21,553 bases of DNA from a virus. The notes under the pieces were generated by a model. It worked only from the letters and a program-made list of their open reading frames with translations. It did not search any database and had not been told where the DNA came from. The position numbers and the translations under genes are program-made. The DNA lies in IMG/VR virus record IMGVR_UViG_3300033273_000136, positions 1 through 21,553 of that record. One strand, given 5' to 3'. Below are positions 14,980 to 21,553 of the stretch, piece by piece (the stretch's first letter is position 1; each line of letters starts with the position of its first letter).

Positions 14980-15376
14980 TGAAGTACAGGTTGCAGTGTT
15001 GACACAAAAGATGGTGGACTTTGAACGCCTTGTCCTCAAACTTGATGAAACCATCATCAAGATGAGTGAGGTAAATACTAATGTGTCGCGTGTGCTTGGA
15101 ATTCATGAGGAGCGAATATCCCAACAGGAAAAGATTGACGAAGTTTTATTTGACAAGATTGATAAGTTACGCGATAAAATTGACGACGACCATAACCAAC
15201 TCCTTGCAAGGATCAACTTTATAGAGAGAAAGGTCTGGATGGCCATCGGTGCGATCACCGTGTTGTCCCTTGCGATCAATGGAAATACGAACGGATTTTT
15301 AAAAAAGATGTTGTCAGGAACTCAAACAGCTGATAGAATAGAACAAGTTCAACCTCTTGTTCGTGAGTTATCTTGA
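14972..15376 (+). CDS. Coiled-coil protein with C-terminal membrane anchor (XhlA-like)
   Basis: A protein of 134 residues. Residues 10-85 show long heptad-like spacing of hydrophobic residues (FERLVLKLDETIIKMSEV, IDEVLFDKIDKLRDKI), a coiled coil. A single membrane segment follows at about 88-104 (KVWMAIGAITVLSLAI), then a short polar tail. This architecture is like the haemolysin XhlA/holin-associated family, proteins that sit at the cell membrane and may aid lysis, though the match is one of shape rather than sequence. It overlaps the preceding gene by eight bases, and gp61 begins inside its 3' end. Confidence 0.75.
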   Translation: MSDEVQVAVLTQKMVDFERLVLKLDETIIKMSEVNTNVSRVLGIHEERISQQEKIDEVLFDKIDKLRDKIDDDHNQLLARINFIERKVWMAIGAITVLSLAINGNTNGFLKKMLSGTQTADRIEQVQPLVRELS

Positions 15377-16358
15377 TAGTAAGTATATTGGACTCATCTC
15401 ACCCCGACTAGAGAAGTTCAAGAAAGTTCGGGAGGGTCTGTATAACTTCAGGTGTCCATACTGTGGTGACTCTTCGCGGAACAAAAATAAGACTAGGGGC
15501 TACATCTACAGGTCGAAGAACGACTACAACTTCAAGTGCCACAATTGTGGAATGTCCCGTTCGTTTACATATTTTCTGAAGGACAGAGATCGCCCTCTGT
15601 ACGATCAATATGTCATGGAAAGATACAGTGAGGGTCTCACTGGGAAGGGAAGTGTTACTCCTGAACCAGAATTCAAGTTTGAAACTCCGAAGTTTAGAGA
15701 CAAAGATATTTGTGATGAACTGGAGAAGATATCCGATCTAAATACTACGCATCCAGCAAGACGATATCTTGTTGAACGTGGAATCCCAGAAGATCATCTT
15801 AAGAGACTCTATTATTGTCCCAACTTCAAAGAGTGGACAAACAAACACAAGAAGACCTTCAAAGATACGCAACATGATGATGCAAGAATCATCATCCCAC
15901 TACGAGGAACCGATGGTAAGTTGTTTGGTTATCAAGGAAGATCTCTTGATCCAAAGACGCAACTGCGGTACATTACCGTCATGCTTCAGGATCAACAGAA
16001 AATATATGGATTGGACCAGGTAGATGAAACCAAACAAGTCTTTGTCGTCGAAGGACCCTTTGACTCCCATTTCCTTGGAAATGCTGTTGCTATGTGTGGT
16101 AGCGATGTTGACCTGCGCTCTCTGGATTATCAGTTCGTATTCGTCTTCGACAACGAACCGAGAAACAAACAGATCGTCGATAGAATTCACAACACCATAG
16201 ATAAAGGTTACAAGGTAGTCATCTTCCCAAAGGAGGTCAAACAAAAAGATTTGAATGACATGGTTCTCGCTGGAATCAATGTGCAAGATGTGGTAGAATG
16301 TAACATCTACTCAGGGCTAACTGCAAAACTCAAGTTTAACGATTGGAAGAAAGTATGA
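15363..16358 (+). CDS. 61: DNA primase, T4 gp61-like
   Basis: The primase that makes RNA primers on the lagging strand and works with helicase gp41. It has 331 residues, near the size of T4 gp61. An N-terminal zinc ribbon uses CPYCGDS (C31, C34) and CHNCG (C59, C62). The TOPRIM catalytic core has VVEGPFDS with E230, and VFDNEP with D263 and E265. KDLNDM follows at 295-300. The start GTG at 15363, giving MSYLDSKYIG, is preferred over an in-frame TTG at 15357 because the protein then begins as expected for the family. It lies within the 3' end of the membrane-anchor gene. The stop overlaps the NrdA start as ATGA. Confidence 0.96.
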   Translation: MSYLDSKYIGLISPRLEKFKKVREGLYNFRCPYCGDSSRNKNKTRGYIYRSKNDYNFKCHNCGMSRSFTYFLKDRDRPLYDQYVMERYSEGLTGKGSVTPEPEFKFETPKFRDKDICDELEKISDLNTTHPARRYLVERGIPEDHLKRLYYCPNFKEWTNKHKKTFKDTQHDDARIIIPLRGTDGKLFGYQGRSLDPKTQLRYITVMLQDQQKIYGLDQVDETKQVFVVEGPFDSHFLGNAVAMCGSDVDLRSLDYQFVFVFDNEPRNKQIVDRIHNTIDKGYKVVIFPKEVKQKDLNDMVLAGINVQDVVECNIYSGLTAKLKFNDWKKV

Positions 16359-18652
16359 CAAACGGTATCAAGGTAAAGAAGCGCAACGGTTCAATTGAGT
16401 CACTGGACCTAGAAAAGATGCATAAGATGGTGGATGAAGCCTGTAAAGACCTTGCAGGTGTGTCTGCTTCCCAGGTTGAAATGCAGTCTGGTATTCAGTT
16501 TTATGATGGTGTTACTACTGGAGAAATTCAAGAGATTCTGATTCGGTCTGCGAGTGACCTGATCAGTCTTGACAATCCCAACTATCAGTTTGTCGCAGCT
16601 CGACTTCTTCTCTTCTCATTGCGGAAGAGTCTGTTCGGTCGTATGCATGAGACTCCTAAGTTCTTTGATCATATTACAAAGTGTGTCAAACTTGGTGTCT
16701 ATGATAAAGAAATTCTGGATAACTATACAGAAGAAGAAATTGCAACAGTTGAAAGATTCATTGATCATGAACGTGATTATCTGTTCACCTATGCTGGTCT
16801 GCGTCAAGTCGTAGACAAGTATCTGGTACAGGATCGCAGCACTGGGAAGGTATATGAATCTCCTCAGTTTGCCTACATGATGATTGCTCTCACAATTTTC
16901 GCAAGGTATCCAAAGGAGACTCGTATCGATTATGTCAGAAGATACTACAACGCAATCTCAAAACACAAAATCAACATTCCCACACCTATCATGGCGGGAG
17001 TGCGAACTCCACTTCGACAATTTGCTAGCTGTGTTCTTGTTGATGTTGATGACACCCTCGATTCTATCTTTAGCTCTGATATGGCTATTGGTAGATACGT
17101 TGCACAAAGGGCGGGCATCGGTATCAACGCAGGTGCAATCCGCGGCATCAACAGTAAAATCCGAGACGGAGAGGTTCAACACACAGGTGTGGTCCCCTTC
17201 CTCAAAAAGTTTGAATCAACTGTCCGATGCTGCACACAAAACGGCATCAGAGGTGGGTCAGCGACTGTCCACTTTCCTATCTGGCATCAGGAAATCGAAG
17301 ACATCATCGTTCTGAAGAATAACAAAGGAACAGAAGACAACCGTGTCAGAAAACTCGACTACTCCATCCAAATCTCCAAACTCTTCTACGAACGGTTCAT
17401 CCAGAATGGAGAGATCTCACTGTTCTCCCCTCACGATGTTCCAGGTCTTTTTGATGCTTTCGGTACTGATCGATTTGATGATCTCTATACAGGTTATGAA
17501 TCTGATGAATCGATTCCAAAAAAGGTTGTCAATGCTCAAGAACTTATTCTCTCACTCCTGAAAGAAAGGGCAGAGACAGGTCGTATCTACATTATGAATA
17601 TTGACCACTGCAATTCACACTCTTCCTTCAAAGACAAGGTGAATATGAGTAATTTGTGTCAGGAGATTACTCTGCCTACCAAACCACTTCAACACATTGA
17701 TGATCCTGAGTCTGAGATTGCTCTGTGCATTCTCTCTGCTGTCAATGTCGGAAAGATTAAACAGCTGGATGATTTGAAAGAACTCTGTGACCTGTCTGTA
17801 CGGGGTCTGGAGGAGTTGATTGACTATCAGGGATACCCAGTCACGGCCGCATTGAATTCGACCATCAATCGTCGTTCTCTTGGTGTAGGATACATCGGTC
17901 TTGCACATTACCTCGCCAAGAATGGAGTTCAGTACAGTGACTCAGAATCTTGGAAACTTGTTCATGATCTGACTGAAGCTTTCCAATACTACCTTCTGGT
18001 GTCTTCTAATGAAATCGCCAAGGAGAAAGGTGCATGTGGATTCTTCAGTCGCACTAAGTATGCAGATGGTATTCTCCCCATCGACACTTACAAAAAAGAA
18101 GTAGATGAAATTGTAGAGAACAAACTGAATTATGATTGGGAGTCTCTTAGAACATCTATCTTGGAACACGGTCTCCGACACAGCACACTGTCCGCACAAA
18201 TGCCTTCAGAGAGCAGTTCCGTTGTGTCAAATGCCACAAACGGAATCGAACCACCTCGCGACTACCTGTCCATTAAGAAGTCAAAGAAAGGGCCTCTTAA
18301 ACAGATTGTTCCACAGTATTCTTCGTTGAAGAATAACTATACTCTTCTGTGGGAGATGCCAAATAACGAGGGATACATTAACATTGTTTCTGTAATCCAG
18401 AAGTTCTTTGATCAAGCTATCTCTGGTAACTGGAGTTACAATCCAGAAAATTATCCAGATAATGAGGTTCCTGTGTCCGTGATGGCAAAAGATTTTTTAA
18501 CTACATATAAGTACGGTTGGAAGACTTCTTATTACCAGAACACACATGACCTTAAGACGGATGAAGTTTCTGATGTAAAAGAACATTTGAATAAACTGCT
18601 AGAAGAAATTACAAACGCTGACGAGGAGGAATGCGAATCGTGCAAGATTTAA
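16355..18652 (+). CDS. nrdA: Ribonucleotide reductase class Ia, large subunit NrdA
   Basis: The catalytic subunit converting ribonucleoside diphosphates to deoxy forms for phage DNA synthesis. It has 765 residues, close to E. coli NrdA. The N-terminal region (about 1-95) looks like an ATP-cone. Active-site residues are complete: C226 in FASCVLVDV, N433 and C435 and E437 in SNLCQEITLP, and C458 in ALCILSAVN. The tyrosine pair for radical transfer is Y726-Y727 (SYYQNT). MPSESSS and NATNGIEPPRDY form the phosphate-binding region. The tail ends in CESC (C760, C763), the pair that is re-reduced by a glutaredoxin or thioredoxin. ATG at 16355 has GGAAG upstream; an in-frame TTG at 16343 is unlikely. 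NrdB follows directly. Confidence 0.98.
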   Translation: MTNGIKVKKRNGSIESLDLEKMHKMVDEACKDLAGVSASQVEMQSGIQFYDGVTTGEIQEILIRSASDLISLDNPNYQFVAARLLLFSLRKSLFGRMHETPKFFDHITKCVKLGVYDKEILDNYTEEEIATVERFIDHERDYLFTYAGLRQVVDKYLVQDRSTGKVYESPQFAYMMIALTIFARYPKETRIDYVRRYYNAISKHKINIPTPIMAGVRTPLRQFASCVLVDVDDTLDSIFSSDMAIGRYVAQRAGIGINAGAIRGINSKIRDGEVQHTGVVPFLKKFESTVRCCTQNGIRGGSATVHFPIWHQEIEDIIVLKNNKGTEDNRVRKLDYSIQISKLFYERFIQNGEISLFSPHDVPGLFDAFGTDRFDDLYTGYESDESIPKKVVNAQELILSLLKERAETGRIYIMNIDHCNSHSSFKDKVNMSNLCQEITLPTKPLQHIDDPESEIALCILSAVNVGKIKQLDDLKELCDLSVRGLEELIDYQGYPVTAALNSTINRRSLGVGYIGLAHYLAKNGVQYSDSESWKLVHDLTEAFQYYLLVSSNEIAKEKGACGFFSRTKYADGILPIDTYKKEVDEIVENKLNYDWESLRTSILEHGLRHSTLSAQMPSESSSVVSNATNGIEPPRDYLSIKKSKKGPLKQIVPQYSSLKNNYTLLWEMPNNEGYINIVSVIQKFFDQAISGNWSYNPENYPDNEVPVSVMAKDFLTTYKYGWKTSYYQNTHDLKTDEVSDVKEHLNKLLEEITNADEEECESCKI

Positions 18653-18669
18653 CCAAGGATGTAAATGGA

Positions 18670-19800
18670 ATGACAGTATTCAATACAAAACAAGTTGATA
18701 CTAAGAAACAGCCAATGTTCTTTGGTCAACCATTGGGAGTTCAAAGGTATGATGGTTCCAAATATCCTGTATTTGAGAAACTGACTCAACAACAACTTGG
18801 TTACTTCTGGAGACCTGAAGAGGTCTCCCTTCAAAAAGATCGCGGTGACTATCAACATCTTCGTCCAGAACAGAAACACATTTTTACTTCCAACCTGAAG
18901 TATCAGATCATGTTGGATTCTGTTCAAGGTCGCGGGCCTGGAATGGCCTTCACCCCATACTGTTCTCTCCCCGAACTGGAGGCTTGCATGAAGGTATGGG
19001 AGTTCATGGAAATGATTCACTCTCGTTCATACACTTACATCATCAAGAATGTGTATCCAGACCCATCAGAGGTATTTGACACAATCATTGACGATGAAAA
19101 AATTGTGGAACGCGCTACTAGCGTGACCAATGCATATAATGAATTTATTCATTCTGCACAAGAATACGGGAACTCAAACTGTTGGCAGTTCGCACTGGAT
19201 CAAGTTCCCTCCGCACAACTAGAAAGGTATGAACTCAAAAGAAAACTTTACCGAGCAGTTGCGAACGTCAACATCCTGGAAGGAATTAGGTTCTATGTCT
19301 CCTTCGCGTGCTCGTTTGCTTTTGGAGAACTTAAGCTTATGGAAGGATCGGCAAAGATCATCAGCCTTATCGCCAGGGACGAGAATCAACACTTAGTCAT
19401 CACGCAAAACATCCTGAACAAGTGGCGTCAGGGTGATGACCCTGAGATGTTGGAAATTGCCAAAGAGGAAGAGGAGAACATCACCAAGATGTTCCAGAAA
19501 ACTGTAGAAGAAGAGAAACGTTGGGCTGAGTATTTGTTCAAAGATGGATCTATGATCGGTCTGAATGACAAACTACTCAGTCAGTACGTTGAGTGGATTG
19601 CAAATCGTCGTATGAAGTCGATTGGTCTCAAACCAATCTATGATATTCCTGCAAAGAACAATCCTCTTCCTTGGACGGAACACTGGATCTCCTCCAAGGG
19701 TTTACAAGTTGCTCCCCAAGAAACTGAGGTAGAAAGTTATGTCGTCGGTGGAATCAAACAAGATGTCGAAAAAGACACATTTGCTGGATTTAAACTCTGA
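18670..19800 (+). CDS. nrdB: Ribonucleotide reductase class Ia, small subunit NrdB
   Basis: The di-iron tyrosyl-radical subunit that activates NrdA. With the ATG at 18670 it has 376 residues, almost the E. coli length, and the opening FNTKQVDTKKQPMFFGQP aligns with that protein. Iron ligands are D83, E114, H117, E204, E238 and H241 (in RDENQH); the radical tyrosine is Y121 in HSRSYTY. The tail QDVEKDTFAGFKL fits the NrdA-binding end. An in-frame ATG at 18631 would overlap NrdA and add 13 residues. It is rejected because its only purine-rich stretch is one base away and lies within coding for the acidic NrdA tail. AAGGA at 18655-18659 suits 18670. Confidence 0.97.
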   Translation: MTVFNTKQVDTKKQPMFFGQPLGVQRYDGSKYPVFEKLTQQQLGYFWRPEEVSLQKDRGDYQHLRPEQKHIFTSNLKYQIMLDSVQGRGPGMAFTPYCSLPELEACMKVWEFMEMIHSRSYTYIIKNVYPDPSEVFDTIIDDEKIVERATSVTNAYNEFIHSAQEYGNSNCWQFALDQVPSAQLERYELKRKLYRAVANVNILEGIRFYVSFACSFAFGELKLMEGSAKIISLIARDENQHLVITQNILNKWRQGDDPEMLEIAKEEEENITKMFQKTVEEEKRWAEYLFKDGSMIGLNDKLLSQYVEWIANRRMKSIGLKPIYDIPAKNNPLPWTEHWISSKGLQVAPQETEVESYVVGGIKQDVEKDTFAGFKL

Positions 19801-19804
19801 TATT

Positions 19805-19969
19805 ATGCCAAGAAATGTGGTGAAGAAAGACGAACTGGAATGTAGAGTTCTTAAATTAAAGAACGAACTCTACAACGGTTCTTGGTCTAGTCGTGGACAG
19901 GATTGGCATGACGGTGCTCATACGATGTTGAATCGTGTGTTGGAGATGTTATCAGAATACAGATTCTAA
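19805..19969 (+). CDS. Small protein of unknown function after NrdB
   Basis: A protein of 54 residues, MPRNVVKKDELECRVLKLKN in its first part, then a middle with SRGQDWHDGAH and a helix ending EMLSEYRF. The start at 19805, four bases after the NrdB stop, is preferred; an upstream in-frame ATG at 19739 lies inside NrdB. It looks like two helices around a Gly/Trp/His-containing turn. No function is recognised. Its position suggests co-expression with ribonucleotide reductase. The stop TAA is inside a CTAAATA motif. Confidence 0.7.
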   Translation: MPRNVVKKDELECRVLKLKNELYNGSWSSRGQDWHDGAHTMLNRVLEMLSEYRF

Positions 19970-19972
19970 ATA
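19966..19972 (+). promoter_or_regulatory. CTAAATA late-promoter-like motif
   Basis: The motif overlaps the stop codon of the preceding small gene and lies 24 bases before the ATG at 19996, at a workable distance. AAGGGG at 19979-19983 would be the ribosome-binding site of the transcript. It is plausible but unproven. Confidence 0.5.
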
Positions 19973-19995
19973 CTGACAAGGGGAAAAAAATTAGT

Positions 19996-20313
19996 ATGCT
20001 TTCTACAGAGTATCGTCTTCGACTAGAAGGCATTTGCAATCAGATTGCTGCATCTGAACCAGTTGATCTGAACGATATGATTTGGGCAAACAAACTTGCG
20101 AAAGCAAATAGGTCTGCTGGGGAAATGTTACGAAAGGCTAGAAGAATCTCTCAGAACCCCGATGTTCAGGAGGGCAGTCTAGATGATTTTATGAACAAGA
20201 TGGATCTGGGTGATCCCGATCCATCGAATCACAAAACTGGTTTCAGTGGTGCAGATGAAATTGTAGAATGGTTCAAACAAGACAAACCCGATGATTGGAG
20301 GCAACGCGACTGA
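19996..20313 (+). CDS. Acidic helical protein of unknown function
   Basis: A protein of 105 residues beginning MLSTEYRLRLEGICNQIAAS. The first 60 residues look helical (IWANKLAKANRSAGEMLRKARR). The rest is acidic and flexible: GSLDDFMNKMDLGDPDP, then ADEIVEWFKQDKPDDWRQRD. AAGGGG stands 12 bases before the ATG, and a CTAAATA motif lies just upstream, so it may have its own promoter. It ends in TGATG, overlapping the glutaredoxin-like gene. Function unknown; the neighbours suggest some connection with nucleotide metabolism only by position. Confidence 0.75.
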   Translation: MLSTEYRLRLEGICNQIAASEPVDLNDMIWANKLAKANRSAGEMLRKARRISQNPDVQEGSLDDFMNKMDLGDPDPSNHKTGFSGADEIVEWFKQDKPDDWRQRD

Positions 20314-20549
20314 TGCAAGCAGTAATTTACAGCAACGGCAATCAAGAATGCGAACGTGCTAAAACTCTGCTAGAAAAACTAAACTTTCAAATTCAAGTAT
20401 ACAGACTAAACCAACATTTCTCAGAAAAAGGATTTCGTATGGAGTTTGGTTCTGATGCAGAATACCCTCAAATTAATGTCGGATTCCGACATATTGGTGG
20501 GTTAAAGGATACACTTCAATACATGAACGATAAGGGAATGTTTTTATGA
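20313..20549 (+). CDS. Glutaredoxin-like protein (NrdC position), one active-site cysteine missing
   Basis: A protein of 78 residues with the glutaredoxin outline: first strand AVIYS (3-7), active-site loop, helix ECERAKTLLEKL, cis-proline region EYPQINVG with P52, and HIGGLKDTL (60-68) as the glutathione-binding GG-x-x-D element. Glutaredoxins normally carry C-x-x-C; here the loop is NQEC, so the first, nucleophilic cysteine position is N10 and only C13 remains. The start at 20313 overlaps the previous stop, with GGAGG at 20297-20301. An in-frame TTG at 20295 is unlikely. Its place after NrdA/NrdB is where T4-like phages often carry nrdC, the electron donor for the reductase. With one cysteine that role is doubtful. 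Confidence 0.85.
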   Translation: MQAVIYSNGNQECERAKTLLEKLNFQIQVYRLNQHFSEKGFRMEFGSDAEYPQINVGFRHIGGLKDTLQYMNDKGMFL

Positions 20550-20755
20550 ACCCAGTAATCCTGATTGCTTGTTTCTCACCGTTAGTGGCGATTTGGATTG
20601 TGATGAAGATAGCAGTTTGGTTTTCCGCAGTTAATGACGAAAGAAACTATGTCAGAGCCGAATCCAAAAAACCACACGGACCTTATCTGGCAGACGCATA
20701 TGCAGACGTTGATGAGGAGGAAGAGGAGTATGGAAGTCGCACAGATTATAGATGA
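20546..20755 (+). CDS. Small single-pass membrane protein
   Basis: A protein of 69 residues. One hydrophobic segment at about 3-28 (VILIACFSPLVAIWIVMKIA) should span the membrane, followed by a polar, acidic tail with DVDEEEEEYGS. The lack of a positively charged N-terminus beyond the start and the K at 21 leave the orientation unclear. The start overlaps the glutaredoxin-like stop as ATGA, with AAGGGA at 20530-20535. It could be a membrane-acting host-takeover or lysis-related peptide; no family is recognised. Confidence 0.72.
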   Translation: MNPVILIACFSPLVAIWIVMKIAVWFSAVNDERNYVRAESKKPHGPYLADAYADVDEEEEEYGSRTDYR

Positions 20756-20879
20756 TGCTCTCTATGAGTATTATGTTGTGGAACGTGGAGAGAAGGTTCC
20801 CAACTGGAGGTATATAAAAGATGAAGATTGGTGGATAGAATATCTTAAAAGTTTAGGAATGGACCCAAGAAATCCATGA
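20730..20879 (+). CDS. Very small acidic protein of unknown function
   Basis: A protein of 49 residues, MEVAQIIDDALYEYYVVERG then VPNWRYIKDEDWWIEYLKSL. It is rich in aromatic and acidic residues. The ATG at 20730 has a good ribosome-binding site, AAGAGGAG at 20721-20728. Earlier in-frame starts at 20634 and 20649 lie within the membrane protein gene and give an unlikely N-terminus. It overlaps the preceding gene by 26 bases in another frame, typical for this genome. Confidence 0.7.
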   Translation: MEVAQIIDDALYEYYVVERGEKVPNWRYIKDEDWWIEYLKSLGMDPRNP

Positions 20880-20884
20880 CTTGC

Positions 20885-20891
20885 CTAAATA
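20885..20891 (+). promoter_or_regulatory. CTAAATA late-promoter-like motif within a small palindrome
   Basis: CTAAATAAGG here equals that at 6501-6510. TGCCT (20882-20886) can pair with AGGCA (20892-20896), placing the motif in a hairpin loop. It stands only four bases before the next ATG, so a transcript would have almost no leader. Confidence 0.45.
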
Positions 20892-20895
20892 AGGC

Positions 20896-21093
20896 ATGAA
20901 GGTTTATACTAGACCTGTCGTTCATCCCATGTTAGATCTACTTCTATACGCTACACTCAATTGTGAAGATTCTGATGCCATTATGCTCAGAATTGCTAAA
21001 CATGAATCTTTATCTCCTAGAGTAAAGATTGAATTGGTTGAGACCGTAAGGGAAGCAACCGAACCTGAGTGTCACTGGGACGCAAACAACTGA
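20896..21093 (+). CDS. Small protein of unknown function
   Basis: A protein of 65 residues, MKVYTRPVVHPMLDLLLYAT at the start and ending CHWDANN. It appears mostly helical, with one cluster of leucines (LDLLLY) too short to span a membrane. AAGG is one base before the ATG and the late promoter motif four bases before that, so either the mRNA is leaderless or the true start is the internal ATG at 20929. Segments of this gene reappear in the non-coding stretch downstream (bases 21174-21185 and 21235-21244), in the same reading frame. It is the last gene before the repeat region. Confidence 0.65.
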   Translation: MKVYTRPVVHPMLDLLLYATLNCEDSDAIMLRIAKHESLSPRVKIELVETVREATEPECHWDANN

Positions 21094-21103
21094 AGGAACG
21101 ACT

Positions 21104-21172
21104 GAAGGAAACACTTTTAAATAAATAAAAGTGTTTCCTTCGAAGGAAACACTTTTAAATAAATAAAAGTGT
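21104..21172 (+). repeat. Tandem 31-base repeat built of perfect inverted arms
   Basis: Two identical 31-base units lie at 21104-21134 and 21142-21172. The arm GAAGGAAACACTTTTA at 21104-21119 pairs perfectly with 21126-21141 around AATAAA. Bases 21126-21157 form a perfect 32-base palindrome with no loop. A shorter 9-pair hairpin (ACACTTTTA with TAAAAGTGT) is left at the 3' side. The AT-rich centre AAATAAATAAAA resembles a late promoter core on the + strand. It may be a bidirectional terminator, a protein-binding site or a recombination product. Confidence 0.85.
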
Positions 21173-21173
21173 A

Positions 21174-21255
21174 CGTTCATCCCATCAGATAATGAGGCAG
21201 TGCTTTAAAGTATCTGCAAGAGATGAAATCTGAATGGGACGCAAGTAGAGCATAA
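21174..21255 (+). pseudogene. Possible decayed partial copy of the gene at 20896
   Basis: The 12 bases CGTTCATCCCAT (21174-21185) equal those at 20919-20930, and TGGGACGCAA (21235-21244) equals 21076-21085 near the end of that gene. Both segments keep the same reading frame (V-H-P and W-D-A) and order. Two stop codons follow V-H-P, and the part between is much shorter and not alike. A stable fold in this stretch could equally explain its conservation. Confidence 0.3.
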
Positions 21256-21342
21256 GGGAACGGTACGTTCGGAAAGGAAATCATCTCAACCTTTCTGCGT
21301 TCTATGCTCCAAGGAACGGGAACTCGGATCACCCTACGGGGT
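21180..21342 (+). promoter_or_regulatory. Structured non-coding leader before the DUF4278-like gene
   Basis: No open frame of size is seen. Several stems can form. TCCCATCAGAT (21180-21190) pairs with 21228-21239 with one bulged A. GAGCATA (21248-21254) pairs with TATGCTC (21303-21309), enclosing GAACG/CGTTC (21258-21262 with 21298-21302) and GAAAGG/CCTTTC (21272-21277 with 21290-21295). ACCC-TACG-GGGT (21331-21342) has a UNCG-type loop. The arrangement suggests a 5' leader with a control role or a small RNA. No sure sigma-70 promoter was found. Confidence 0.5.
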
Positions 21343-21381
21343 TAAAGGAGAAAAAGCCACCCATTCTTTTAGGAGTCAATC

Positions 21382-21546
21382 ATGAACACCTTACAACTCA
21401 TCAAGAAGCAGATCAACAAAGCATCTGCTCTTCACGATGCACAGATCACTCACACCGTATATCGCGGTGTTCAGTGTGAAGTTCACAAGCCAGTAGGAGA
21501 GTCTCACGGCACCTTCTGCTATCGTGGTCGTACTTACGTAAAGTGA
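21382..21546 (+). CDS. DUF4278-like small protein
   Basis: A complete gene of 54 residues ending seven bases before the window end. The C-terminal half has two copies of a YRG motif, THTVYRGVQCEV (24-35) and TFCYRGRTYVK (44-54), separated by HKPVGESHG. This is the outline of DUF4278, a short domain of unknown function common in cyanobacteria and their phages. The first 20 residues form a helix (MNTLQLIKKQINKASALHDA). TAGGAG at 21370-21375 is six bases before the ATG, one of the best ribosome-binding sites in the window. A long structured leader precedes it. The link to a cyanobacterial family supports a cyanobacterial host. Confidence 0.85.
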   Translation: MNTLQLIKKQINKASALHDAQITHTVYRGVQCEVHKPVGESHGTFCYRGRTYVK

Positions 21547-21553
21547 TATGGGA

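Noticed and set aside
15738-15744. CTAAATA inside gp61
   Set aside because: It is internal to the coding sequence with no gene start nearby.
21104-21172. CRISPR-like array
   Set aside because: There are only two units, the separating sequence is 7 bases, and the units are palindromic arms rather than repeats with unique spacers.
1-21553. tRNA genes, photosynthesis genes or other host-derived metabolic genes
   Set aside because: No cloverleaf with acceptor and T-arm was seen on reading the non-coding gaps, and no protein resembles PsbA, PsbD, PhoH or transaldolase.

Overview
The window is a dense, one-directional stretch of the genome of a T4-like cyanomyovirus, a contractile-tailed phage of marine Synechococcus or Prochlorococcus. 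The evidence is the order Hsp20 end - gp43 - UvsX - gp41 ... gp61 - NrdA - NrdB - glutaredoxin, overlapping start and stop codons, T4-type late promoter motifs (TATAAATA, CTAAATA), a closing DUF4278-like gene of the kind seen in cyanobacteria and their phages, and no convincing gene on the minus strand. No tRNA, intein, homing endonuclease, insertion sequence, CRISPR array or photosynthesis gene was seen.

Layout. (1) 1-6489, replication block: the 3' end of an Hsp20 gene, a strong UUCG-loop terminator, two small genes that look like paralogues, B-family DNA polymerase gp43, recombinase UvsX, helicase gp41, a MazG-like pyrophosphohydrolase and two small unknown genes. (2) 6490-13719, accessory and late-type block: an AT-richer unknown gene with its own late promoter, a 30-codon hidden ORF, a protein with a ligase-like KWDG motif, a nucleotidyltransferase (TVGH motif) whose first ten residues resemble the T4 capsid-targeting leader, a Lys/Glu-rich protein with a dockerin-like calcium loop, a 763-residue basic protein with Thr-Pro linkers, a small protein and a terminator. 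(3) 13719-15376: a perfect late promoter, a probable virion protein, and three small conserved-looking genes, one a coiled-coil/membrane-anchor protein. (4) 15363-20549: primase gp61, class Ia ribonucleotide reductase NrdA and NrdB, two small unknowns and a glutaredoxin-like protein lacking the usual first active-site cysteine. (5) 20546-21553: small genes, then a 288-base non-coding stretch with a perfect repeated palindrome and a structured leader before a 54-residue DUF4278-like gene.

How it fits together. gp43, gp41, gp61 and UvsX provide DNA synthesis, unwinding, priming and recombination. NrdA/NrdB supply deoxynucleotides, and the MazG-like enzyme probably acts on nucleotide pools. The middle block differs: it carries late promoters, and several of its proteins have sites matching the T4 prohead protease pattern near their N-termini. 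The most interesting hypothesis is that this block encodes enzymes and basic proteins packaged in the head and delivered with the DNA. That is inference from short motifs and gene order. All family assignments come from reading the sequence; no database search was run.
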